A stretch of DNA of 64,000 nucleotides from Micromonospora sp. PLK6-60 (GTDB taxonomy: Bacteria > Actinomycetota > Actinomycetes > Mycobacteriales > Micromonosporaceae), in NCBI RefSeq assembly GCF_019890675.1, contig NZ_JAIOAA010000004.1:372001-436000 (forward strand). The letters are read 5' to 3'. Every line of letters begins with the position of its first letter. Position 1 is the first letter of the stretch. The notes below the pieces were generated by a model. The model was not told the origin of the DNA. It did not search any database and saw only the letters and a list, made by a program, of their open reading frames with translations. Both the position numbers and the translations under genes were made by a program. Positions 1 through 7,608 of the stretch are shown piece after piece.

Positions 1-237
1 CACCAGCCGGCGGTCGCCGTTGCGGTCGTAGAGCGTCTCCCCGGTGGCGGTGTCGACCACCACCACCCCGGCCTGCGCCCCGTCCAGCCGGGGGTCGGCG
101 AGGACCGCGTCGATGGCGGCGTGCAACCGGAGCTGTGCCGGGTCGGGCGCCTCGGCGGTGGCGGGTGCGCCGGCGCCGGCGGTGGCGACGAGCAGCGCGG
201 TCAGCGCCAGCCCGCGGGTGAAGAGACGTCGTTGCAT
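1..237 (-). CDS. D-alanyl-D-alanine carboxypeptidase (S13/PBP4 family), N-terminal part
   Basis: Only the first 79 codons lie in the window; the gene runs off the left edge. They encode a signal peptide (MQRRLFTRGLALTAL, cleavage near residue 28) and the start of a peptidase S13 domain with the family segment AGVVVVDTATGETLYDRNGD, which comes just before the catalytic SxxK in complete relatives. Such enzymes trim peptidoglycan peptides outside the membrane. The catalytic residues are beyond the edge, so activity cannot be judged. The ATG at 237 is chosen because the signal peptide begins there; no strong ribosome site is visible. Confidence 0.75.
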   Translation of the reverse strand, partial: MQRRLFTRGLALTALLVATAGAGAPATAEAPDPAQLRLHAAIDAVLADPRLDGAQAGVVVVDTATGETLYDRNGDRRLV

Positions 238-301
238 CTGTCGATGTTCGCACGGAGTTTTCTGTCAGTGAAGCCTCTGCGATGAAGATTTGTTACCACG
301 T

Positions 302-1027
302 TCAGGCGGTACGCGGAGCCGGGCCGGCCGGTTCCTCCGGCTCGGCCCGGTAGCGCGGGTTCCGCCGGATGATCAGCGGTGCCACCAGCGCGGCCAGCGC
401 CCCACCCAGCAACGGGAAGGCGATGAAGACCCAGAGTTGGCGCAGCGCCGTCCCGCCCTGGAACACGGCCGGGCCGAACGACCGGGCCGGGTTGACCGAG
501 GTGCCGTCCAGGGTCACCCCCACCAGGTGCGCGGCGGCCAGCGCCAGCCCGATGGCCAGACCGGCGAAGCCGGCGTGCTCCGCCCGGCTGGTCACCACCA
601 GCACCACCAGGACGAACAGGAACGTCAGTATCGTCTCCAGCACGGCGGCGCCGCCCCGGTTGATGTGCACGCCGTAGCCGTTGCTGCCCAGCGCCCCGGT
701 CTGGTCCACCACGTCACCCCATCGGGTGAGCCCCCAGATCACGAAGCTGGCGACGGTGGCGCCGGCGAACTGGGCGATCCAGTACGCGACCGCGCCGATC
801 AGGGAGATCTTGCCGGAGAGCAGCACCCCGAGCGTCACCGCGGGATTGACGTGGCTGCCGGAGAGCGGGCCGATCGTGTAGACCAGCGCCAGCATGACGA
901 AGCCGAACGCGAGCGCGACCACCACCACGCCGCCCTGCACCCGGGCGAAGACCGCGCTGCCGACGCCGAAGAAGACGAGCAGCAGGGTGCCCAGGAACTC
1001 GGCGGCGTACCGGCGGGCAGCGTCCAT
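302..1027 (-). CDS. Aquaporin / MIP-family channel
   Basis: A 241-residue membrane channel of the major intrinsic protein family. Both signature loops are present: SHVNPAVTLG near residue 64 and TSVNPARSFGPAV near residue 190, which form the two NPA half-helices of the pore. About six hydrophobic segments fit the family fold and length. It should pass water or small neutral solutes across the cell membrane; glycerol facilitation cannot be excluded from sequence alone. The ATG at 1027 starts the conserved MDAARRYAAEFLGT; a longer frame upstream adds only unconserved residues. The start sits six bases after a TATGCT -10 box, suggesting a leaderless mRNA. Confidence 0.9.
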   Translation of the reverse strand: MDAARRYAAEFLGTLLLVFFGVGSAVFARVQGGVVVVALAFGFVMLALVYTIGPLSGSHVNPAVTLGVLLSGKISLIGAVAYWIAQFAGATVASFVIWGLTRWGDVVDQTGALGSNGYGVHINRGGAAVLETILTFLFVLVVLVVTSRAEHAGFAGLAIGLALAAAHLVGVTLDGTSVNPARSFGPAVFQGGTALRQLWVFIAFPLLGGALAALVAPLIIRRNPRYRAEPEEPAGPAPRTA

Positions 1028-1033
1028 GACCTG

Positions 1034-1039
1034 AGCATA
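1034..1039 (-). promoter_or_regulatory. -10 box of aquaporin gene (leaderless type)
   Basis: TATGCT on the minus strand, six bases before the ATG at 1027. No convincing -35 box. Confidence 0.45.
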
Positions 1040-1275
1040 TGGATGGATCCGACATTTGCGGGCCAAATCCCCAGGGTGTCGCCCGGCTGTCGAGTCACCC
1101 GGCTCTATTTGACGGATGGCTGGTCAGGGGGCACCGTGGGGGGTGAGGGACGGCCCCGGCCGGCCCCGACCCCGCCCGCGGCGGCCGTTCTGGCCCCGCG
1201 CTCCCGGCCCGACGCACGGGCCGTCTCCGGCCCCGTCGAACGGCCGTGATCCGACACCCACGAGGAGTCCTCAGC

Positions 1276-1557
1276 ATGCTCACCATGACCGACAACGCCG
1301 TGCTCGTGATCCGCGACCTCGCCGCACAGCAGGACGTCGCCCAGTCCGGTGGGCTGCGCATCGCCGCCGACACCGAGGCCGGCTCGCTCACCATCGAGCT
1401 GGTGCCCGAGCCGGCGCAGGGCGACCAGGTGGTGGACAACCAGGGCGCCCGGATCTTCCTCGACTCCGACGCGGCCGAGCTGCTCGGCGAGACCTCGGTC
1501 GACGCGATGGTCGACGACGAGGGGGTCGTCCAGTTCGGGTTCAGCGAGCAGGAGTGA
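1276..1557 (+). CDS. HesB/IscA-like fold protein without cysteines
   Basis: A 93-residue acidic protein with the A-type iron-sulfur carrier (HesB/IscA) fold pattern: LVIRDLAAQ at the N-terminus, GLRIAADTEAGSLTIELV in the middle and ARIFLDSDAAELLGE near the end. Genuine A-type carriers use three conserved cysteines; this protein has none, so it cannot hold a cluster in the usual way. Cysteine-free HesB-like proteins are common in actinobacteria and their role is unclear. The ATG at 1276 is preferred over an upstream in-frame start because a GAGGAG-type ribosome site (1262-1267) precedes it. It converges on the Beta-protein gene, with a 17-base overlap of 3' ends. Confidence 0.75.
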   Translation: MLTMTDNAVLVIRDLAAQQDVAQSGGLRIAADTEAGSLTIELVPEPAQGDQVVDNQGARIFLDSDAAELLGETSVDAMVDDEGVVQFGFSEQE

Positions 1558-2656
1558 TCCGCCGGGCGGGCCGCCCGCGCTCGGTGTCGCGGCCCGTCCG
1601 CCACGGGCCCGGCCCGCCCTCCGGTGCCGGGTCCGCGAGCGCGCGCAGCACGTACGCCAGGTGGTGCGAGGTGCTCCACGCGATCCAGTTCGCGGCGGAA
1701 CTCGCGCCGGCCCCCCGGCGCGCCCGGCGCAGCAGCTCGTGGTCGCCCCAGGAGAACGCCGCCCCGGCGGCCGGCCAGTGCGGCGCGGCGACCAGCTCCC
1801 GGCACAGGTCCGCGAAGCGCTCGTCGCCCCGCCCGCCCCGGCGCGACCAGCGGTAGACCCACCACTCGGCGTCGCCGGTGTACGCCACCGTGGGCAGCCG
1901 GTCACCCGCCGGCGCCGAGCCCGGCGCCGCGCAGCCGACCCCGTAGTCGCCGTACCCGACGCCCAGCTCGGCGAGCCGTTGCCAGAGCAGCCAGTCCCAG
2001 CGCGGCAGCCGTACCGGCTCGTCGGTGGGCAGTCGGGCCAGGGACGGCGGCAACCCGCCCGCCGCCAGCGTCACCGAGCGCCAGGCGTGCCGGCGGGCCC
2101 AGTCCAGCAGCCGGCGGGCCCGCGGCTCGGCCTGCCGCACGTCCGCCGGGCAGCACACGTCCCCGGCGTCGATCAGCAGGTCGCACTGCTCGGGCACCAG
2201 GCCGGTGAACCGCCAGACCCGCTCCACCGCGGCGGTCGTGGCGTCCGGGCCGGCGCGGTCCTGGCCGGTGCGCAACCTGACCACCGCCCGCCGGGCGTAC
2301 GCCCGCGCGGCCAGCCCGTGCGCCAGCATCCGGCGGTCGGCGTCCGCCAGCCCGATCACCGGGACCAGCGGTACGCCCAGCCGGACCACCTCGGCGGCGG
2401 TCTCCTCCGGCAGGGCGGAGACGTCGACCGCCGGCAGCAGGCCCTCGGGCAGCCGGCGCAGACCGTCCACAACGGAGCCGTCCATGGTCGACAGCACCAG
2501 GATCGGGGCGAGCAGCGGGAGCGCGGCCGGGTCGAGGTGACCGAGCGCCTCCAGCTCGCCCCGCCGGCCCGGGAGAACGGGCCGGTAGACCGGGTCCGCA
2601 GCGAGGCGCCCACCACCAGGTGGTCGTACCGCCCGGCCCACGTAGGCGGGCACCAT
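1541..2656 (-). CDS. Beta family protein (phage-type Beta protein domain)
   Basis: A 371-residue protein matching in layout the Beta protein family (a domain first noted in phage beta proteins and found widely in actinobacteria). Features visible are YRPVLPGRRGELEALGHL at the start, LAPILVLSTMDGS, a central DLLIDAGDV segment and the C-terminal WVYRWSRRG...FADLCRELV...HWPAAGAAFSWGD region. The family's biochemical role is not established; a TIM-barrel-like fold has been suggested. It stands alone on the minus strand. Upstream, TACATT (2662-2667) lies five bases before the ATG and may be a -10 box. Family assignment is from recalled patterns and is fairly secure; function is unknown. Confidence 0.7.
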   Translation of the reverse strand: MVPAYVGRAVRPPGGGRLAADPVYRPVLPGRRGELEALGHLDPAALPLLAPILVLSTMDGSVVDGLRRLPEGLLPAVDVSALPEETAAEVVRLGVPLVPVIGLADADRRMLAHGLAARAYARRAVVRLRTGQDRAGPDATTAAVERVWRFTGLVPEQCDLLIDAGDVCCPADVRQAEPRARRLLDWARRHAWRSVTLAAGGLPPSLARLPTDEPVRLPRWDWLLWQRLAELGVGYGDYGVGCAAPGSAPAGDRLPTVAYTGDAEWWVYRWSRRGGRGDERFADLCRELVAAPHWPAAGAAFSWGDHELLRRARRGAGASSAANWIAWSTSHHLAYVLRALADPAPEGGPGPWRTGRDTERGRPARRITPAR

Positions 2657-2974
2657 ACCTCAATGTAGCCAGACGGGAGCGTTCCGCACAGGCCCTTTCG
2701 GGCCGGGAACCCTTGCCCTGGAAGGCGGCCGGCGGGCAGACGAGCGCACGGCGCCGCCGGACCCGAGTCCCAACGTCGCCGCGCTCGGCCGTCTCCCACC
2801 ACCGCAGCCCGACGGCGAGTACGTCGGCGGGGACCTGGCACCGACCGGTGCGCGCCCGCACCGGTCGTAGCACTCGATCCCCCGATCCGGCGCGACCAAA
2901 CCTGGGAACCGTGGCGAATTCCACCATCTGCCAGTCCCGGCGTGAGCCGCCCCCGCACCGGGTATGAGCGCGGC
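2657..2974. other. Intergenic region between divergent genes
   Basis: 318 bases between the Beta-protein gene (minus) and the cupin gene (plus). It contains an imperfect hairpin around 2839-2867 (CGACCGGTGCG / CGCACCGGTCG-like arms) and the -10 boxes of the flanking genes. No convincing coding frame is seen. Confidence 0.4.
2963..2968 (+). promoter_or_regulatory. Possible -10 box of cupin gene (leaderless type)
   Basis: TATGAG, six bases before the ATG at 2975. The final base departs from the TAnnnT consensus, so support is weaker than for the other leaderless candidates. Confidence 0.3.
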
Positions 2975-3367
2975 ATGGAGCATTACACGATCGCAACCGT
3001 CGCGGAGAAGAGCCCGGACTTCCGGCGCGTGCTCTGGACCGGCGGACACAGCCAGTTGGTGATCATGACCATCCCGCCGGGTGGCGAGATCGGCGAGGAG
3101 GTCCACGAGGGCATCGACCAGATCCTCACCTTCGTCAGCGGGACCGGCGAGGCCCGGGTGGCCGGCGAGAAGAAGGAGGTCGTCGCGGGCGACCTGGTGG
3201 TCGTGCCGGCCGGCACGAAGCACAACTTCGTCAACACCGGGCCGAACCCGCTGGTGCTCTACACCGTGTACGGGCCGCCGGAGCACGCCGACCAGGTGGT
3301 CCACCGGACCAAGGAGGAGGCCGACGCGGCCGAGGCCGCCGGCGAGGACGAGCCGCCGACCTCCTGA
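2975..3367 (+). CDS. Cupin-domain protein
   Basis: A 130-residue single-domain cupin. The first motif PPGGEIGEEVHEGIDQILTF carries H/E/Q metal-ligand candidates and the second is AGDLVVVPAGTKHNFVNTG with the closing histidine. Small cupins of this type bind a metal and are often isomerases, epimerases or sugar-binding proteins; substrate cannot be read from sequence. The C-terminus is an acidic, alanine-rich tail (EADAAEAAGEDEPP). The ATG at 2975 is preferred to a GTG at 2942 because the domain starts with MEHYTIATV and a -10-like box sits just upstream. Confidence 0.85.
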   Translation: MEHYTIATVAEKSPDFRRVLWTGGHSQLVIMTIPPGGEIGEEVHEGIDQILTFVSGTGEARVAGEKKEVVAGDLVVVPAGTKHNFVNTGPNPLVLYTVYGPPEHADQVVHRTKEEADAAEAAGEDEPPTS

Positions 3368-3430
3368 CCCGGAGCTGCCCCGTCCCGCTCCCGGAAGCAT
3401 CCCGGCGCGTGGGACGGGTACCCGGCGCTC

Positions 3431-5215
3431 GTGGAGCAGCCGGCCATCTCCGACTACGGGTTCCTCTCCGACTGCCGCTCCGGCGCGCTGGTCGGCCGGG
3501 ACGGCTCGATCGACTGGTGGTGCCCGGACCGGTTCGACAGCCCGTCGGTGTTCGGCCGGATCCTCGACCCGGACGCCGGCCACTGGCGGCTCGCCCCGCT
3601 CGCCGCCGGCCGGGTGGAGCGGTCGTACCACCCGGACACGCTGGTGCTGCGCACAGTGCACCACACCCCGGAGGGCAGCGTCGCGGTCACCGACGCGCTC
3701 GCCGCCGAGGTCGGCGCCCGGGGGCACCAGCTGGGCATGAACTCACCCGCGGTGCTGCTGCGGGTGGTCGAGGGGCTCAGCGGCCGGGTCCGGATGCGGC
3801 TGGACTTCACCCCACGGCCGGAGTACGGCCTGCTCACGCCGTACCTGCACGAGCAGGACGGCGGCGGGGTGCTGGCCACCGCCGGCCCGGTCACGCTGGT
3901 CCTGCGCGGCGGCGGGCTGCGGCTACGCGCCGACCGCGACGGGGTCCGGCACGGCTTCGAGGTCGGCGCCGGCGAGACGGTCGGCTTCGACCTGGCGTAC
4001 GCCCCGGCGTACGGCCCGCCGCCGGCCCGGCTGGACCCGGTCTTCACCCTCGCCGAGACGGTACGGGCCTGGGAGGCGTACCGGGAGACGCACACCTACG
4101 ACGGGCGGTACCCCGAACCGGTCCGGTTCAGCGCCACCGTGCTCACCGGCCTGACGTACACCCGCAGTGGCGCGGTCGCGGCCGCGCTGACCACGTCGTT
4201 GCCGGAGCAGGTCGGCGGCGACCGCAACTACGACTACCGCTACTCGTGGTTGCGCGACTTCTCGCTGACCATGCGCGCGTTCTGGGTGGCCGCCTGCCCC
4301 GACGAGACGACCCGGCTGTTCGCCTGGGCCGCCCGGTCCATCGGCCGGATCGGCGACCGGCCGGTGCCGGTGCTGTTCGGCCTGGAGGGGGAGCGGGACA
4401 TCGCCGAGCACGAGCAGGACCAGCTGCGCGGCTGGGCCGGCAGCCGGCCGGTCCGGGTCGGCAACGACGCCTGGCGGCAACGCCAGCTCGACGTGCCCGG
4501 GGAGATGCTGCACGCGGTCTGGCGGCTGCGCGACTACCTCGGCGAGCCCTTCGACGAGCAACTGCGGGAGATGGTGGTCGGGCTGGCCGAGGAGGTCGCC
4601 GCGAACTGGCGGCGGCCCGACCGGGGCATGTGGGAGACCCGGGACGCCGAACGGCACTACCTGTCGTCCAAGGTGCTCTGCTGGGCGGCCCTGGAGAAGG
4701 CGGTCACCCTGGCGCCCCGGTTGGGTGAGCGGGCCGACCCGCGCCGGTGGGCGGCCATCCGGGACGAGATCCGGAGCACCGTGCTGCGGGAGGGCTGGAA
4801 CGACCGGATCGGCGCGTACACCGGGGCGTTCGGCTCCGCCGAGCTGGACGCCTCGGCCCTGTTGCTGCCGGTGCTGGACTTCCTCGACGCCCGGGACCCG
4901 CGGATGCGCTCCACCATCGAGGCCGTCGAGCGCGAGCTGGGCACCGACGACGGCCTGGTACGCCGCTGGGCCACCGACCCGGCCGGGTTCGTGCTCTGCT
5001 CGTTCTGGCTGGTGGAGTGCCTGGTGCTGGCCGGGGAGCGGGAGCGCGCCCGGGTGCTGTTCGAGAAGGTGCTCGGGCACGCCAACGACGTCGGGCTCTT
5101 CGCCGAGCAGATCGACCTGACCACCGGCGCGCAGCTCGGCAACACCCCGCAGGCACTGTCGCACATCGGGCTGATCAACGCCGCCTGGCGGCTCACCGAC
5201 CCGGACTGGACCTGA
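3431..5215 (+). CDS. Glycoside hydrolase family 15 protein (glucoamylase/trehalase-like)
   Basis: A 594-residue cytoplasmic GH15 enzyme (no signal peptide). It has the N-terminal beta-domain opening ISDYGFLSDCRSGALVGRDG and SIDWWCPDRFDSPSVF, then an (alpha/alpha)6 barrel with YDYRYSWLRDFSLTMRAF. The catalytic acid is expected in DRGMWETRD near residue 400 and the base in LFAEQIDLTTGAQLGNTPQA near residue 560. Bacterial relatives hydrolyse glucosyl linkages such as trehalose or malto-oligosaccharides; trehalase activity is known for some actinobacterial members. Start is a GTG at 3431 since the conserved N-terminus begins at once. Its 3' end faces a palindromic element shared with the convergent threonine synthase-like gene. 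Confidence 0.9.
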   Translation: MEQPAISDYGFLSDCRSGALVGRDGSIDWWCPDRFDSPSVFGRILDPDAGHWRLAPLAAGRVERSYHPDTLVLRTVHHTPEGSVAVTDALAAEVGARGHQLGMNSPAVLLRVVEGLSGRVRMRLDFTPRPEYGLLTPYLHEQDGGGVLATAGPVTLVLRGGGLRLRADRDGVRHGFEVGAGETVGFDLAYAPAYGPPPARLDPVFTLAETVRAWEAYRETHTYDGRYPEPVRFSATVLTGLTYTRSGAVAAALTTSLPEQVGGDRNYDYRYSWLRDFSLTMRAFWVAACPDETTRLFAWAARSIGRIGDRPVPVLFGLEGERDIAEHEQDQLRGWAGSRPVRVGNDAWRQRQLDVPGEMLHAVWRLRDYLGEPFDEQLREMVVGLAEEVAANWRRPDRGMWETRDAERHYLSSKVLCWAALEKAVTLAPRLGERADPRRWAAIRDEIRSTVLREGWNDRIGAYTGAFGSAELDASALLLPVLDFLDARDPRMRSTIEAVERELGTDDGLVRRWATDPAGFVLCSFWLVECLVLAGERERARVLFEKVLGHANDVGLFAEQIDLTTGAQLGNTPQALSHIGLINAAWRLTDPDWT

Positions 5216-5218
5216 GGT

Positions 5219-5271
5219 GTTAACAGGGGGCCCCTGCTATACAAAATGCGTTAACAAGGGCACCTTCCTTA
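5219..5271 (-). repeat. Stop-anchored palindromic repeat, copy A
   Basis: 53 bp element read on the minus strand from the TAA stop (5269-5271) of the threonine synthase-like gene. It contains two GTTAAC half-units followed by AAGGG/CCCTT-type arms. It matches copy B (36915-36967) at 45 of 53 positions, with the 27 bases nearest the stop codon identical. It fills the gap between two convergent genes and may act as a terminator, although no T-tract follows. Confidence 0.8.
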
Positions 5272-6450
5272 CACCACGGGCACGGTGGAGACGTCGATGG
5301 TTTCGGGGTATTTCAGGCCGGCGCCGGTGTTGAGCACCACCACCCGCTCGTCCGCCCGGATCCAGCCGCCGGCCCGCAGGTGCCGGGCGGCGGTCAGGCA
5401 GGCCGCCCCCTCCGGGCAGAGCAGCAACCCCTCCACGGCGGCGAAGTCGCGCAGGTCGGCCAGGATCTCCGCGTCGTCGACCGCGACCGCGGTGCCCGAG
5501 CTGTCCCGCAACGCGGCCAGGATCAGCTCGTCGCCCAGCGGCGCCGGCACGGTGATGCCGAACGCGACGGTGTACGCGTCGGCCCACGGCCGGGCCCGGT
5601 CCTCGCCGGCGGCGAAGGCGCGCACGATCGGGGCGCAGCCGGTGGACTGCACCGCCACCAGCCGCGGCAACCGGTCCTCCACCCAGCCCAGCTCGCGCAG
5701 CTCGTGCAGGGCCTTGTGGATGCCGATCAGCCCCACCCCGCCGCCGGTCGGATAGATGATCACGTCGGGCACCTGCCAGCCGAGCTGCTCGACGATCTCG
5801 TACCCCATCGTCTTCTTGCCCTCCAGCCGGTACGGCTCGCGCAGCGTGCCGGCGTCGAACACCCCACCGGCGGCGACCAGCTCGGCCACGTGCCGGCCGG
5901 CGTCGCCGATCAGGCCGTCGACCAGCCGCAGGTCCGCCCCGGCGGCCAGGCACTCCCGCCGGCAGATGGTCGGCGCGGACAGCGGCATGGCGATGGTCGC
6001 GCCCAGCCCGGCCCGGGCCGCGTAGGTGGCCCACGCCGCGCCCGCGTTGCCGTTGGTCGGCATGGCGATCCGCTCGACGCCCAGCTCCCGGGCCCGGCTC
6101 ACGCCGACCGCCGCGCCCCGGGCCTTGAACGAGCCGGTCGGGGTGAGCCCCTCGTCCTTGACGATCAGGTCCGGGATGCCGATCCGGGCGCCGTACGCCG
6201 GGGTGCGCAGCAGCGGCGTCCAGCCCTCGCCAAGCGTGGTGACGTGCCGGGGATCGGCCACCGGCAGCAGCTCCCGGTACCGCCACAGGTCCGCCGGCCG
6301 CAGGGTGAACCGCTCCGGGGTGACCGCCGCGGCCACGGCGGCCAGGTCGTAGCGGGCCAGCAGCGGCGCGCCGCACTCGCAGAGGTTCTGCGGCTGGTCC
6401 GCCGGGTGGCCCCGGCCGCAGCGCGAGCATTCCAGGTGGGTCAGGTACAC
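5269..6450 (-). CDS. thrC: Threonine synthase (PLP-dependent, fold type II)
   Basis: A 393-residue threonine synthase-like enzyme, which makes threonine from O-phosphohomoserine. It opens with a zinc-ribbon-like ECSRCG...CECG, then TLGEGWTPLLRTPAYG, the PLP-lysine motif PTGSFKARGAAVG, the phosphate-binding region MPTNGNAGAAWA, and PTGGGVGLIGI. The start is a GTG at 6450 with a GAGGAG ribosome site six bases upstream; longer upstream starts fall in the preceding gene. It lies 19 bases after the LigD-like gene and is likely cotranscribed with it. The genome could hold a second thrC with hom and thrB; this isolated copy could act on a different hydroxyamino-acid phosphate. Its stop codon lies within a palindromic repeat. 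Confidence 0.82.
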   Translation of the reverse strand: MYLTHLECSRCGRGHPADQPQNLCECGAPLLARYDLAAVAAAVTPERFTLRPADLWRYRELLPVADPRHVTTLGEGWTPLLRTPAYGARIGIPDLIVKDEGLTPTGSFKARGAAVGVSRARELGVERIAMPTNGNAGAAWATYAARAGLGATIAMPLSAPTICRRECLAAGADLRLVDGLIGDAGRHVAELVAAGGVFDAGTLREPYRLEGKKTMGYEIVEQLGWQVPDVIIYPTGGGVGLIGIHKALHELRELGWVEDRLPRLVAVQSTGCAPIVRAFAAGEDRARPWADAYTVAFGITVPAPLGDELILAALRDSSGTAVAVDDAEILADLRDFAAVEGLLLCPEGAACLTAARHLRAGGWIRADERVVVLNTGAGLKYPETIDVSTVPVV

Positions 6451-6469
6451 GTCGCGCTCCTCGCAGGTC

Positions 6470-7492
6470 TCAGCTCGCGTCGATGCTGCGCCACTGCCGG
6501 CTGCGCCGGCCCGGCTCGTAGACCGAGTCGAGGCGTTTCGCCACCACCCCGGGCAGGCCCTGCTCCCGGCCGGCCCGCAGGGCGTCGGCGCCGGCGCCGG
6601 GAAACCACGGCGGAGTCTGCCAGTGCGGCCCGGCCAGCGCCAGGCCGTCGAGCAGCTCACGGCGCTGCGCGTACGGCAGGTCGACGCTGCCCGCCCCCTC
6701 CAGCCAGAGCAGGTCGAACAGCAGGAACTGCCCGTCGCGCCGGGTGGGCTCCCGCACCCGGCCGGCGCCGTCGACGCGGACCAGCACGCCGTCCAGCACC
6801 GCCTCGGTCGGCGCCAGCTCCTCGGCCAGGCCGCGCAGCCACGGGTACCCCCCGGTGATCTCCTGGTCCGCCTCGTCGAGCAGCCGCAGCCGCCCGCCGG
6901 AGACGTACGCCACCGCCCGCACGCCGTCCCAGCGCAGCTCGTACCCCCAGTCGGCGTCGTCGCCGGGCAGCCGGCGGGCCGGCGTGGGGTGCATCGGGCG
7001 GACCAGCTCCGGCATGCTCGTCCAGCCGGGCGGCGGCGGGTCGGTGCGGCGGATCATCCAGTCCCGGCCGCCGGTGCCGAACAGCACGTACCGGCCCTGC
7101 GTGCGCCGGCCGTCGAGGACCACGATCACCTCGTCGTCGCGCCACTTCTCCGTCCGGTACGTGCCGGTGTCGTGGACGGTCATCTTCCCGCCGCCGTACT
7201 CGCCGGCCGGGATCTCCCCGTGGAAGGTGAGGTACTCCATCGGGTGGTCCTCGGTGTGCACGGCCAGGTGGTTGCGCCCGGGGTCCCGGGGCAGCCCACG
7301 CGGCACCGCCCAGGAGACCAGCACCCCGTCGCGTTCCAGCCGCAGGTCCCAGTGCAGGCTGCGGGCGTGGTGCTGCTGGATGACGAACCGGTCCCGGCCC
7401 CGGCCGCGCCGGGCGGGGCCGCGCTCCGGCACCGGCTCGGGGGTACGCCGGGCGTCCCGTCGCCGCCGGTACTCCTCCAGCCGGTCCGCCAT
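6470..7492 (-). CDS. LigD-like 3'-phosphoesterase fused to a degenerate ATP-dependent ligase domain
   Basis: A 340-residue protein with two parts. Residues 34-165 form a LigD-type 3'-phosphoesterase domain, with the metal-site pattern H42xxxxH47xD49xR51 and a later H83 in HTEDHPMEY; such domains trim ribonucleotides and 3'-phosphates at DNA ends. Residues 175-340 resemble the ATP-dependent DNA ligase adenylation domain, but each key motif is altered: motif I reads ELRWDGVR (lysine to Arg187), motif III LDGVLV (glutamate to Val236), motif IV LPGVVAKR (glutamate to Pro314), and the motif V lysine is gone in WRSID. The protein stops there with no OB-fold. The ATG at 7492 gives MADRLEEYRRRRD, as in relatives. 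Role in end repair is inferred. Confidence 0.85.
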   Translation of the reverse strand: MADRLEEYRRRRDARRTPEPVPERGPARRGRGRDRFVIQQHHARSLHWDLRLERDGVLVSWAVPRGLPRDPGRNHLAVHTEDHPMEYLTFHGEIPAGEYGGGKMTVHDTGTYRTEKWRDDEVIVVLDGRRTQGRYVLFGTGGRDWMIRRTDPPPPGWTSMPELVRPMHPTPARRLPGDDADWGYELRWDGVRAVAYVSGGRLRLLDEADQEITGGYPWLRGLAEELAPTEAVLDGVLVRVDGAGRVREPTRRDGQFLLFDLLWLEGAGSVDLPYAQRRELLDGLALAGPHWQTPPWFPGAGADALRAGREQGLPGVVAKRLDSVYEPGRRSRQWRSIDAS

Positions 7493-7595
7493 TCTGTGCA
7501 TTCTGCGGCAGAACGGGGCGCTCGGCACGGCACGCCGCCCGGTTCCCGCCCGGCCGGGCGCGGCGTGCCGCCGGCATGGCCGGCCGGATCACGGG

Positions 7596-7601
7596 TAGAA
7601 C
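7596..7601 (+). promoter_or_regulatory. -10 box of aldo/keto reductase gene (leaderless type)
   Basis: TAGAAC, seven bases before the ATG at 7609; no purine-rich ribosome site is present between. Confidence 0.4.
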
Positions 7602-7608
7602 AGCCGCC

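Noticed and set aside
2620..2967. 115-codon frame upstream of the cupin gene
   Set aside because: Arg/Pro-rich, no ribosome site, overlaps the 5' end of the Beta-protein gene and the cupin promoter.
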